Source: Pseudomonadota bacterium
GTDB lineage: Bacteria > Chloroflexota > UBA6077 > JAJPGT01
Length of the DNA stretch: 64,000 nt
Direction of reading: 5' to 3'
NCBI GenBank assembly: GCA_021325655.1
Contig: JAJPGT010000080.1
Location: 1 to 64,000, forward strand
In this document: positions 1-8,421 of the stretch, one piece after another
How positions within the stretch are numbered: the stretch's first letter is position 1
How the letters are laid out: every line of letters starts with the position of its first letter
Position numbers and translations under genes: made by a program
The notes under the pieces: generated by a model
Told to the model about the DNA's origin: nothing
The model's database searches: none
Seen by the model: the letters and a program-made list of their open reading frames with translations, nothing else

Positions 1-255
1 CAGATACAGGTTCCAGGCGCCGATGTAGGCATCGACATTGACCAGCGGCAGCCCCTCCCCCCGCGCCAGCCGCACCGCCCGCCGTATCTCCTCCGTCTCG
101 TCGGTGAAGCCGGGCACCTCCGTGAGGTGCGGCAGCCGCAGCCAGAGCGCCAGGGCGAGCAGGCCCAGACAGAGCGCGAGGTCCAGCCAGACGAGCGACC
201 ACGCGCCGACGCGCCTGCCAGCGCGCGCAGGCCAGAAAAGGGGGAGCGTTGCCAT
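1..255 (-). CDS. N-terminal part of a membrane glycosyltransferase (GT39/ArnT-like), cut by window edge
   Basis: An 85-codon frame starts at ATG 255 and stays open to base 1. GAGGAGG lies about 10 bases upstream of the start. The peptide has a hydrophobic segment at about residues 20-42 (WLDLALCLGLLALALWLRLP), then PGFTDETEEI. One N-terminal membrane span followed by an Asp-Glu pair in the first extracytoplasmic loop is typical of GT39/PMT/ArnT polyprenyl-phosphate sugar transferases. Family membership is an inference from this short part; the rest lies outside the window. Confidence 0.6.
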   Translation of the reverse strand, partial: MATLPLFWPARAGRRVGAWSLVWLDLALCLGLLALALWLRLPHLTEVPGFTDETEEIRRAVRLARGEGLPLVNVDAYIGAWNLYL

Positions 256-373
256 CTGGGCGAGGCCTCCTCGAAGCGGCTGAAGACGGCACTCTTAGGC
301 ACTGGGCGCCGCCCCGCGGGCGCGTGGGCTATCCCGGCGAACGGGGACGAGCCGGCGGTGCGCGGCATCAATA

Positions 374-682
374 CTAGATGGACATGGGTGGGTGCAAGCC
401 GCGGACGAACCGAACGACCATGAGAGCGATAATGACCAGGGCCACCATCGCAATCACTGTCCCGATCTCGGAGCCGACATGGTGCAGGGGGTGGGTGATG
501 AGCGCGCGGAACGGGGCGACCAGCGGCTCGGTCACCAGGTAGATGAGCCTGACTAGGCGGCTGCGTGGATTGGCGAAGACCACGAGCAGCGCCAGGCGCA
601 GGGCCAGCAGCCCTTCCAGGAACACCAGCAGCCACCAGACGACACGCTCGACAAACGACTCTCTGAGCCCCTGCCGCACCAC
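374..682 (-). CDS. YggT family membrane protein
   Basis: 102 residues, GTG start with GGAGGAG just upstream. Two hydrophobic segments (about residues 14-36 and 75-93) flank a central part containing LVTEPLVAPFRALI, which matches the YggT signature of a polar, proline-rich link between two membrane helices. YggT proteins are small inner-membrane proteins linked to osmotic tolerance and cell-division-associated loci; the exact role is unclear. It stands alone here, on the same strand as the glutamine synthetase gene upstream. Confidence 0.75.
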   Translation of the reverse strand: MVRQGLRESFVERVVWWLLVFLEGLLALRLALLVVFANPRSRLVRLIYLVTEPLVAPFRALITHPLHHVGSEIGTVIAMVALVIIALMVVRFVRGLHPPMSI

Positions 683-852
683 GTCGCTCCTCCCAGACCG
701 GCCCCGACCTGCTCAGCCAGCAGGCGGGAGGGTCGCTGGTCAGCGTACCGTCGATCCTAGAAGGCTAGCGGGTTGCCTAGGTGCAGAGCGCTTGAAAGGT
801 AGCTGAGGCCGATCTTAAAGGGACGTTACGCGCGAGCGCGCCGTGGCGGCGG

Positions 853-2193
853 TCAGGCGCCGAGCAGGTAGCGCTGCAGCTCCCACTGGCTGATGTGCCG
901 CCGGTAGGCGAGCCATTCCTCCGCCTTGGCGGCCAGGAAGCGCTCGAAGATCGGCTGCCCCAGCGCCGCGCGCACGACGGGATCCCAGTCCAGCTCTTCC
1001 AGGGCCTCATCCAGCGACCCCGGGAGCGGATCGCCGCCCTCGTCGCCCGGGCGCTGGCGCGCGCCGGGCTGGCCGGGCTCTTCGCGCGGCGGGGGCAGCG
1101 AGAGCTGGTTGGCGATGCCATCCAGCCCGGCCTTCAGCATCACGGCCAGCGCCAGGTAGGGATTGCAGCTTGGGTCCGCTGCGCGCAGCTCGACCCGCAT
1201 CCCTGGCAGGGATCTGGGCTCGGGGACGCGGATGAAGGCGCCGCGGTTGCTCCGGGCCCAGGTGACCTGGGCCGGCGCCTCCCGCCCCCCGGTCAGCCGC
1301 TTGTAGGAGTTCACCAGGGGGGCAAGCACGGCGCACATTCCACGGGCGTGGGCGAGCTGGCCGGCGATGAAGTGCCGTCCGGTGGCGGAGAGCCGGTAGT
1401 CGTCGGCTGGATCGACCAGGGCGTTTGCGCCGCTCGCGCGTTCGACCAGGAGCTGGTGCAGGTGCAGCCCGGAGCCGCTGGCCTCCTCGAGTGGCTTGGG
1501 CATGAAGCTCGCCATGAGCCCCTCACGGCGCGCGGAGGCCCGCAGCGCCCACTTCACGGTAACCAGTGCGTCCGCCGCCTCCAGCGCCCCGAGCTCCCCG
1601 AGATCGACCTCGTGCTGCCCGGGCGCGACCTCGTGATGCGCCATCACCACGTCCACCCGGAAGGCAGCTAGCGCCTGGCTGATCGCCTCGCACAGCTTTG
1701 CTGCGCGGCTGCTGCCCGCCTCGAAGTAGCCCCGGCGATCGATCGGCGCCGGTGGCTGGCCGTTCAGAAGCTGCCCCTCCTGCTCCTCGAAGAGGAAGAA
1801 CTCGACTTCACCGGAGACCCGGTACCCCAGACCGGCCTCGGCCGCTTCGGCCAGGACGGCGCGCAGCGCGGCGCGCGGATCGGCGCCAAACGGTGAGCCG
1901 TCGGGGAGCACCAGGTCGCAGATCAACCGTGCGGCCGGTGGCTGCTCCCAGGGGAGCACGGCGAAGGTGGCGAGATCCGGCCGCAGGTACAGATCGCATT
2001 CGACCAGGCGGGCCGCCCCCTCTACCGCTGAGCCGTCGAACCAGACCCCGTCGGCCAGGCAGGCGCGCACCCGGCGCGCCGGGATCGTCACACTCTTGAT
2101 CGCCCCCGGGATGTCGGTGAACTGGAGATGGATAGCCTCCACTCCCAGGCGTTCGATCTGCGCGATGATCTCGCTCTTGCGGGCTTCAGTCAC
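853..2193 (-). CDS. glnA: Glutamine synthetase, type I
   Basis: ATP-dependent ligation of ammonia to glutamate. From the chosen start it has 446 residues, normal for GSI. Visible motifs: FDGSAVEG and YLRPDL near the N-terminus, GEVEFFLFEE (metal-binding Glu), HHEVAPGQHEVD, the ATP-site region FMPKP...GSGLHLH, and NRGAFIRVPEP. The typical Tyr adenylylation loop is not evident. The GTG at 2193 is preferred because AGGAGAG sits 4-5 bases upstream; a longer frame from GTG 2226, directly after the kinase stop, adds 11 unlikely residues. It is the last gene of a permease-phosphatase-kinase-GS run. Paralogues that ligate other amines cannot be excluded from motifs alone. Confidence 0.88.
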   Translation of the reverse strand: MTEARKSEIIAQIERLGVEAIHLQFTDIPGAIKSVTIPARRVRACLADGVWFDGSAVEGAARLVECDLYLRPDLATFAVLPWEQPPAARLICDLVLPDGSPFGADPRAALRAVLAEAAEAGLGYRVSGEVEFFLFEEQEGQLLNGQPPAPIDRRGYFEAGSSRAAKLCEAISQALAAFRVDVVMAHHEVAPGQHEVDLGELGALEAADALVTVKWALRASARREGLMASFMPKPLEEASGSGLHLHQLLVERASGANALVDPADDYRLSATGRHFIAGQLAHARGMCAVLAPLVNSYKRLTGGREAPAQVTWARSNRGAFIRVPEPRSLPGMRVELRAADPSCNPYLALAVMLKAGLDGIANQLSLPPPREEPGQPGARQRPGDEGGDPLPGSLDEALEELDWDPVVRAALGQPIFERFLAAKAEEWLAYRRHISQWELQRYLLGA

Positions 2194-2226
2194 GTCTCTC
2201 CTGCTCCCCGACGCCCTGGGCGCCAC

Positions 2227-3225
2227 TCACGGCGTCACCTGGCTGCGATGGATCAGCTCGGCGACCGCGCCGAGCAGGGCCAGCCCCAGGAACACTGCGA
2301 GGAGAATCGCGAGCGTGACCCGGGGCGAGGGGAGCCCGGCGATCCAGGGTGCGGCCGCCTCGTCCGCCTGGCCATACTCCGGGATCGGCACCGATTCCAG
2401 GTGCTCCAGGTCGTGCCGTAGCGCCGCCATGGACGGGTAGCGATCGGCCGGGTCACGCCGCAGGGCGCGGTAAACCACCGCTTCCAACTGGGGCGGGACG
2501 TCAGGGCGGATCCGGCGCAGCAAGGGAGCCTCCCGCTGGAGCCGCTGGCTCATCACCGCCATCGGGGTATCCCCCTGGAACGGCACCTCGCCGGTGAGCA
2601 TCTCGTACAGCATTACCCCGACCGCGTAGACGTCGGTGCGGGCATCGCCACGTTCGCCGCTCACCTGCTCGGGCGCCATGTAGTCGGGCGTCCCGACGCT
2701 GTTAGTCAGGCGGCTGAACGTCAGCCGGCGGGCGCCGCGCAGGAGCGCGATCCCGAAGTCGACCAGCTTCACCTGTCCGTCTGGGGTGATGAGCACGTTC
2801 TCCGGTTTCAGGTCACGGTGAATCACCCCGCGCTCGTGGCAATACTGGAGCGCGTCGGCGAGCTGCACGGCGATCCCGATCGCTTCCTGGACGGACAGCG
2901 GGGCATGCTCGGCCAGCTCGTCACGCAGGAGCCTGCCCTCGACGTACTCCAGCACCATGTATGGCGCCGCTCCGCCGTTCACCTGGCCTTCGGCGAGCAG
3001 ATGCTGGATGTTGGGGTGGTCGAGCCGGCGCCCGATCTCCAGCTCGCGTCGGTAGCGGGTGTAGGTGGCGGGATCGCCGATCAGATTGGCGTGCGGGATC
3101 TTCAGGACCACGGTCCGCCCAGTCTGGCGGTCGCGCGCCTTGTAGGTGTCGTTCATCCCGCCGTGGCCGAGCTCCGCCAGGATCTCGTACTGGCCGTTCA
3201 CGGTGTCGCCCACGTCATACGGCAT
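2227..3225 (-). CDS. Membrane-anchored Ser/Thr protein kinase (PknB type)
   Basis: 332 residues, ATG with GGAGG about 7 bases upstream. The kinase domain covers about residues 13-275: glycine loop GHGGM, invariant Lys in VVLKIP, catalytic loop HRDLKPENVL, DFG in VDFGIALL, and GTPDYMAPEQ before subdomain IX. A hydrophobic segment near the C-terminus (VTLAILLAVFLGLALLGAVA) anchors it, leaving a very short outer tail and no PASTA domains. A PP2C phosphatase gene is immediately upstream and glutamine synthetase directly downstream (kinase stop next to the possible GTG of glnA). The pairing suggests reversible phosphorylation; the substrates are unknown. Confidence 0.92.
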   Translation of the reverse strand: MPYDVGDTVNGQYEILAELGHGGMNDTYKARDRQTGRTVVLKIPHANLIGDPATYTRYRRELEIGRRLDHPNIQHLLAEGQVNGGAAPYMVLEYVEGRLLRDELAEHAPLSVQEAIGIAVQLADALQYCHERGVIHRDLKPENVLITPDGQVKLVDFGIALLRGARRLTFSRLTNSVGTPDYMAPEQVSGERGDARTDVYAVGVMLYEMLTGEVPFQGDTPMAVMSQRLQREAPLLRRIRPDVPPQLEAVVYRALRRDPADRYPSMAALRHDLEHLESVPIPEYGQADEAAAPWIAGLPSPRVTLAILLAVFLGLALLGAVAELIHRSQVTP

Positions 3226-3296
3226 GAGCCGCCTCCGAGGGGCGCTGTCCCATGCGATTCCGTGCGCTGCTGGTCTTCGTCACGCTCGCCCGCCTG

Positions 3297-4181
3297 TCAT
3301 CCCATCGCCCGCTGGAGGAGGCTCGACAGCCAGCCGTTGCGCGAGGGCGCGGCATCGGCCTCCAGGGCGACGGATTGTACTCTAATAATCTGCACGCTCA
3401 GGTTATCTGAGCAGTCGCGCCGGATCGCCGCTTCCACCAGCGCTCGGCACGCCTCGGCCGGAGCGCAGCGCCCCAGTGCCTGCGTCAGCTCCGCGTCGTT
3501 GAGCTCGGCCCAGAGCCCATCGGTGCACAGCAGCAACTGGTCGCCAGGTTGGAGCGGCTGGCGCAGGAAATCCGGGCGAACGATAAGCTGCTCACCCAGC
3601 GCGCGGGTAAGCACGCTCCGCCGCGGATGGTCGCGCAGCCGCTCCGGCTTCACCAGCCGCATCCGCACTAGCTCCGCCGCTTCCGAGTGGTCGCTGGTCA
3701 ACTGAGTCAAGGCGCCGTCGCGCCACAGGTACACCCGGCTGTCGCCCACGTGCGCGACGTAGGCGTGCGCGCCGGCCAGCGCGACCGCGCTGAGCGTTGT
3801 CGCCATTGCGCGCAGTTCGGCGCGCTGCTGCCCAAGGGTGTAGACGCGCAGATTCGCGGTCTGCACCGCGTGGCGGAGCGCCGGCTCGATCCGCGTGTGG
3901 TTGGAGGGCGAGTAGTACTCCTCGATCAGGGCAGCGACAGCGGTGGCGCTGGCGACGTCGCCACCGCGCTGCCCTCCCACTCCATCGGCGAGGGCGAACA
4001 GCAGCCCCTTCCGCTGCCGAACCAGCGGGTCGGTCGGCACGTGCGCCCCGAGGCAGTCCTCGTTCGTCGAGCGCCGCGGTCCGGGATCGGAGAGCGCCGC
4101 CGCTTCGACCTCGATCATGCCATCTGGTTCGGCGCCAGCGCCCGGGCCCTGCCGCTGCTGGGCAGGCCCGGGCGCTGGCAT
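3297..4181 (-). CDS. PP2C-family Ser/Thr protein phosphatase
   Basis: 294 residues. Motifs of metal-dependent PP2C/PrpC phosphatases are present in order: STNEDC, LADGVGGQRGGDVAS (metal-binding Asp-Gly), VAHVGDSRVYL, LTSDHS, LLCTDGLW and a C-terminal DNLSVQIIRV. The first 21 residues are low-complexity, so the ATG at 4118 (MIEVEAAALSDPG) fits the family better; neither start has a strong Shine-Dalgarno sequence. It lies 71 bases before the kinase start and 22 bases after the permease stop on the same strand, so it probably reverses phosphorylation by the neighbouring kinase (inference from gene pairing). Confidence 0.92.
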   Translation of the reverse strand: MPAPGPAQQRQGPGAGAEPDGMIEVEAAALSDPGPRRSTNEDCLGAHVPTDPLVRQRKGLLFALADGVGGQRGGDVASATAVAALIEEYYSPSNHTRIEPALRHAVQTANLRVYTLGQQRAELRAMATTLSAVALAGAHAYVAHVGDSRVYLWRDGALTQLTSDHSEAAELVRMRLVKPERLRDHPRRSVLTRALGEQLIVRPDFLRQPLQPGDQLLLCTDGLWAELNDAELTQALGRCAPAEACRALVEAAIRRDCSDNLSVQIIRVQSVALEADAAPSRNGWLSSLLQRAMG

Positions 4182-4203
4182 GGGGCCAGTTCCCGAAGAG
4201 CGC

Positions 4204-5766
4204 TCAGTGCGCCGCCCCCGCGGTGACAGAGCCGGCTGGCTGCAGGAGCGAGCGGCCGGTCCGCCGGTTCCGAATCACGACGTAGATGGCGCTGGCGATG
4301 GCCCAGAGTGCGGCGATCCCAATCGCCATGAACGATTCCGTCCGCGCGTCGCCGCCGCCCATGATCCCCATCGCGAAGATCGTCACCAGCATCACCACGT
4401 TCGCCAGCAGCCCGAGCAGCGGGATGATCGCGTGCTTCAGCGGATGGAAGTCCGGGCGACCGAGGAACGCGATGAGCGCCCAGAGACAGGTGAGAGCGTA
4501 CAGCACGAACGTCCCGAAGTTAGAGGCCAGGGTGATCCCCGTCAGGTAGACCACCGAAACCGTCCCAACCATGCCGATGATCGCCGACACCACCACCATA
4601 ACCACCACCCCCACATGGGGCGTGGCGAAGCGGCCATGCAGTAGCCCGAGCAGCTCCGGCATCTCCGCGTCTTGTGCCATGGCGTAGGTGATCCGGACGC
4701 CGGTGTTCATCGCCGCCAGCGTCGTGCCCAGGATCGCCAGCGCGACCGTGACCGCGACGACGATCATCAGCCCGAAGCCGAGCCCGCCGAGCATCGAATC
4801 GCCGATGATCCGGATCATGTCGCCGATCGGGGCGCTGGAGGCCGCCGCGGCCTCCAGCCCGCTGAGCGTCGAACCGTCCGCAGCCTGGGTGGTGAGCTTG
4901 TCGGAGAGGGCGAAGTTGGCGGCGAAGTACTGGATGAGGTAGGCGAACAGCCCCTGGATGACGAGCGCCAGGATGACGGCGCGCGGCACGTCGCGCTTGG
5001 CGTTCTTGGCCTCCGCCCCGAACGCGGTCGCCGACTCGAAGCCGACCAGGATGAGAATCGCAATCGTCGACTGGAACAGCACGTTGGCGAGGCTGTGCGG
5101 CAGGACTACCGAGGCGGCGTTGGGATGGACGAACGTCGCCTGATCCGGGTTGACTAGCCGATAGGAGAGCGCCAGGGCGGAGAACCCGACCAGGGCGGTG
5201 AGCTGGATCACGTTGATGATGAGCGCGGTGAGGGTCGAGCCGCTCACGCCCCGCAGGGCGATGAACCCGACGACGAGCGAGAACCCGGTGGCGATCGCCA
5301 TCTGCGCGACCAGCCCGATCTCAATCCCGAACTGGCCGAGGATGTAGCTCACCAGGACCGCCATGAACGAGACCATGACGCCCGGGTAGACCCAGTAGAA
5401 CAGGTGGGCAGCCCAGCCGGTCACCAGCTTGGCAAGCCGCGCCCAGCGGTGGTGGCCCTGCTCGGCCTTGTCGACAAACGCCTTCTCGGCAAAGTAGTAG
5501 CAGCTCCCCGTGCCCGCCTCGGGATAGATGCGGGCCAGCTCCGAGTAGGAGAGCGCAGTCAGAAACGCGAGCAGGAGCGCGAAGACGATCCCGGGCCACA
5601 TGTCCAGCGCGGTGGTCTCCGTCCCGCCCGGCACTGTCTGCGCCGCCTGAAGCTGATAGGTGATCCAGAGAAACGCGCCAGGGGCGATCAGCGCCATCGC
5701 GTTGACGGTCACCCCGGTCAAGCCCAGGGTGGGGCGCAGCGCCGCCTTCTGTTCAGCCTGTGCCAT
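4204..5766 (-). CDS. APC-superfamily amino acid permease
   Basis: 520 residues with about 12-14 hydrophobic segments. The start at ATG 5766 is set by AGGAGG eight bases upstream; the frame is open further upstream but that peptide is not protein-like. The N-terminal LGLTGVTVNAMALIAPGAF matches TM1 of APC transporters, and the loop GFESATAFGAEAKNAKRDVP matches the conserved APC loop after TM6. Such proteins take up amino acids or amines by cation symport or exchange; the substrate cannot be read from the sequence. It is the first gene of a same-strand run with the phosphatase, kinase and glutamine synthetase, consistent with a nitrogen-acquisition role. Confidence 0.88.
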   Translation of the reverse strand: MAQAEQKAALRPTLGLTGVTVNAMALIAPGAFLWITYQLQAAQTVPGGTETTALDMWPGIVFALLLAFLTALSYSELARIYPEAGTGSCYYFAEKAFVDKAEQGHHRWARLAKLVTGWAAHLFYWVYPGVMVSFMAVLVSYILGQFGIEIGLVAQMAIATGFSLVVGFIALRGVSGSTLTALIINVIQLTALVGFSALALSYRLVNPDQATFVHPNAASVVLPHSLANVLFQSTIAILILVGFESATAFGAEAKNAKRDVPRAVILALVIQGLFAYLIQYFAANFALSDKLTTQAADGSTLSGLEAAAASSAPIGDMIRIIGDSMLGGLGFGLMIVVAVTVALAILGTTLAAMNTGVRITYAMAQDAEMPELLGLLHGRFATPHVGVVVMVVVSAIIGMVGTVSVVYLTGITLASNFGTFVLYALTCLWALIAFLGRPDFHPLKHAIIPLLGLLANVVMLVTIFAMGIMGGGDARTESFMAIGIAALWAIASAIYVVIRNRRTGRSLLQPAGSVTAGAAH

Positions 5767-5838
5767 GCAGTCGGCCTCCTGTGTAAGGTCGCTGCCACGG
5801 CGCGCCCGCGCTGCTCGGCGCCCCCAGAGAACGAAGCA

Positions 5839-5864
5839 GCCCCAACGTCTGGGGACGCTGGGGC
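5839..5864 (-). other. Hairpin in the leader upstream of the amino acid permease
   Basis: GCCCCAACGT (5839-5848) can pair with ACGCTGGGGC (5855-5864), with one mismatch and a six-base loop. It lies about 70 bases upstream of the permease start, in the 305-base gap 5767-6071. No T-box or other riboswitch core was recognised in this gap, and no consensus promoter. Confidence 0.35.
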
Positions 5865-6071
5865 ACATCGTTGCGCCGAGCACGAGCCGCGCCGACGGTG
5901 GCGAGCAGGGACAAGTGTGGGCCACCGCGCCCTGGCTGTCATCGGCTCCGGCGCCGAATCTTCCCCGCATCCCTTGGGCAAACAGCACGAGAAACGCGCG
6001 ATACAGGAGGAGACAGCGGGAAGTTATTGTGCTGAATGCTAGCTCGCGGCCGCTGCGCGCCGCCGAGCCGC

Positions 6072-7565
6072 TCAGGCTGGCGTGCCGACCAGCCGGCGCA
6101 GGAGCGAAAGATCGAGGCTTGCTTCGAGCGTGTCTGCCAGCCGGTCCAGGCGCTGCACGATGCTCTCCTGGCCACTACTGGGCATCCAGGCAAAGCCGTT
6201 GCGCGCCGCCAGCGCGGCCAGGAGCGCCTGGCGGGGCGTGGCGCGCTCGAACAGGCCGTGCAGGTAGGTGCCGGCCACGTTGCCGTGGAGGGCGCCGTCG
6301 GCGCGGCCATCGTCCAGCCGGAGCAGCGATGGGGCCTCGCCGGTGGTCTGGCCGACATGGATCTCGTACCCCTCGACGTCCAGTCCGTGCAGCGCCGACC
6401 AGAGGCTCTCGCCCGCCGCCTGCACCCGTCCAGTTGCCAGCCCCAGCCGCTTCTCCGGCGTCAGCACCGTCTCCGCCGGCAGCAGCCCCAGCCCTGGCAG
6501 CTCCCGCAGGTGCGCCGACTCCACCCCGGCCGGATCGCGCACCACCCGGTTGAGCATCTGGTAGCCGCCGCAGATCCCCAGGATCGGCGTTCCCCGCCGG
6601 GCCAGCGCCTGGATACGTCCGGCCAGGCCGCGCTCCCAGAGCCAGGCCAGGTCCGGCAGCGTCGCCTTGCTGCCGGGCAGGATCACCAGGTCCGGGGCCC
6701 GCAGCTCCTGCGGGCGGTCGACGAAGCGGACCGCCACCCCGGGCTCGCGTGCCAGCGGGAGCAGGTCGTCGAAGTTGGCCATGCGCGGCAGCCGGATGCA
6801 AGCTACCTCGACCACTGCCGCCTCGCGCGACGGGAGTGAGATCGCCGCGGCGTCCTCGTCCGGCAGGCCGTGGTCGGGCAGGTAGGGCACCACGCCCAGC
6901 ACCGGCACCCCGGCCCGCGCTTGCAGGAAGGCGACTCCCTCCGCGAACAGGGAGGGGTCGCCACGGAGCTTGTTGACCACCAGCCCCCGCACCAGCGCCC
7001 GCTCCTCCGGCTCCAGTAGCGCCAGCGTCCCGAGCAGGCTGGCGAACACCCCGCCGCGGTCGATATCGCCCACCAGCAGCACCGCCGCCCCGGCGTGGCG
7101 GGCCAGCCGCATGTTCACGATGTCGCGCGCTCGCAGGTTCACCTCCGCTGGACTGCCCGCCCCCTCCGCGATGACCAGCTCGAAGCGCGCCCGCAGCCCA
7201 TCCAGCGCCGCGACGACCGTTGGCCAGAGCGCCTCGCGCTGGGCAAGAGCCTGGCGCGCCGAGTACGAGCCGCGCGCCCGGCCGAGCACCACGAGCTGGC
7301 TGCGCGCCTCCGCCTCCGGCTTGAGCAGCACCGGGTTCATCTCGACCGTCGGCTCCAGCCCGCAGGCCAGCGCCTGGAGCGCCTGGGCCCGGCCGATCTC
7401 CCCCCCGCTCGGGCAGACGGCGGCGTTGTTGGACATGTTCTGGGCCTTGAAGGGCGCCACGCGCACGCCCTGGCGGGCGAACAGGCGGCACAGCCCCGCC
7501 GCCAGCAGGCTCTTGCCGACCGACGAGGCGGTCCCCTGGATCATGAGGACCGGCGCAAGCGTCAA
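6072..7565 (-). CDS. cobQ: Cobyric acid synthase
   Basis: Glutamine-dependent amidation of adenosylcobyrinate a,c-diamide at side chains b, d, e and g. 497 residues, normal length. An N-terminal P-loop-like IQGTASSVGKS and KAQNMSNNA are followed by a C-terminal glutaminase domain with GICGGYQML (nucleophile Cys) and a conserved His near the end. The apparent start is TTG 7565, overlapping the cobO stop by four bases (TTGA), so translation is probably coupled; an ATG seven codons in would remove a conserved strand. It is transcribed with cobO, divergently from cbiA. Confidence 0.93.
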   Translation of the reverse strand: MTLAPVLMIQGTASSVGKSLLAAGLCRLFARQGVRVAPFKAQNMSNNAAVCPSGGEIGRAQALQALACGLEPTVEMNPVLLKPEAEARSQLVVLGRARGSYSARQALAQREALWPTVVAALDGLRARFELVIAEGAGSPAEVNLRARDIVNMRLARHAGAAVLLVGDIDRGGVFASLLGTLALLEPEERALVRGLVVNKLRGDPSLFAEGVAFLQARAGVPVLGVVPYLPDHGLPDEDAAAISLPSREAAVVEVACIRLPRMANFDDLLPLAREPGVAVRFVDRPQELRAPDLVILPGSKATLPDLAWLWERGLAGRIQALARRGTPILGICGGYQMLNRVVRDPAGVESAHLRELPGLGLLPAETVLTPEKRLGLATGRVQAAGESLWSALHGLDVEGYEIHVGQTTGEAPSLLRLDDGRADGALHGNVAGTYLHGLFERATPRQALLAALAARNGFAWMPSSGQESIVQRLDRLADTLEASLDLSLLRRLVGTPA

Positions 7566-8182
7566 AACTCGATCCCCCGCTGCGCCTTGATGCCCTGTTC
7601 CAGCGGGTGCTTGATCGCGCGCATCTCGGTGACCAGGTCGGCGGCGTCGATCAGCTCTGGCGGGGCACCGCGGCCGGTCAGCACCAGGTGGACTTCCGGG
7701 GGCTTGGAGCGCACCAGCTCCAGCAGCTCCTCCAGCGACACCAGCCCTGCCTTCACCGCGCCGAGGATCTCATCCAGCACCACCATGTCCCACGCGTTCG
7801 AGCGCACCGCCTGGCACGCCTGCTCCCAGGCGGCGCGCGCCGCGGCCTGATGCTCGTCCATCGGGATGCGCGGATCGCGCAGCCGCTCGATCGTGAAGCC
7901 GCGACCCATCACGCTCAGCTCCACCTGGGGCAGCGTCTCCAGGATCTCCCGCTCCCCGCTCTTCCACTGCCCTTTGATGAACTGGATGATGCGGACGCGC
8001 AGCCTGTTGCCGGCCGCCCGCACCGCCAGCCCGATCGCCGCGGTCGTCTTGCCCTTGCCGTTGCCGGTGAAGACAAGGGTTAGCCCGTGCCGGGGTGGGC
8101 GCTGCAGGCTAGGCCGGCGCGGGGCGGGCTCAGCGCTGGCGGCGTCGGCGGGTGGCGGCGCCTGCTCCTGCGGCTGGTCCAC
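7562..8182 (-). CDS. cobO: Cob(I)yrinic acid a,c-diamide adenosyltransferase (CobA/CobO type)
   Basis: Transfers the adenosyl group of ATP to Co(I) corrinoids. 206 residues. After a Pro/Ala-rich N-terminal tail of about 30 residues come the P-loop TGNGKGKTTAAIGLAVRA, IIQFIKGQWKSGE, VVLDEI (Walker B-like) and LVLTGRGAPPELIDAADLVTEM, all typical of this family. GTG start preceded by GAGGGG. Its stop overlaps the TTG start of cobQ. Confidence 0.93.
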   Translation of the reverse strand: MDQPQEQAPPPADAASAEPAPRRPSLQRPPRHGLTLVFTGNGKGKTTAAIGLAVRAAGNRLRVRIIQFIKGQWKSGEREILETLPQVELSVMGRGFTIERLRDPRIPMDEHQAAARAAWEQACQAVRSNAWDMVVLDEILGAVKAGLVSLEELLELVRSKPPEVHLVLTGRGAPPELIDAADLVTEMRAIKHPLEQGIKAQRGIEF

Positions 8183-8421
8183 CGCTACATCCCCTCGGCA
8201 GCGGCGCCCGGGCGAGCCACCGGGCGCGGGTGGCAGAGCCTGTCGGCCATCGCTAGATCATCCCTCTCGCGGCAGCCGCGCCGGAGCTGCGTCCCCGCGC
8301 TTCATCTGCTGCCAGTGCGGAGCCTGGAAGGCGGCCGAGGGGGCGCTGGCGGCTGCTGGCTGCCCGCTGTCAGCTTCCCGCGAGTGTACCATAGGGCATC
8401 CGAAGGGCTCGCGGAGGGAGC

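Noticed and set aside
5767-6071. Possible T-box or other amino-acid-sensing leader before the permease
   Set aside because: Only a simple hairpin was found; no T-box sequence.
8183-8421. Possible cobalamin riboswitch between cobO and cbiA
   Set aside because: No B12 box or conserved cobalamin-riboswitch core could be found on either strand.
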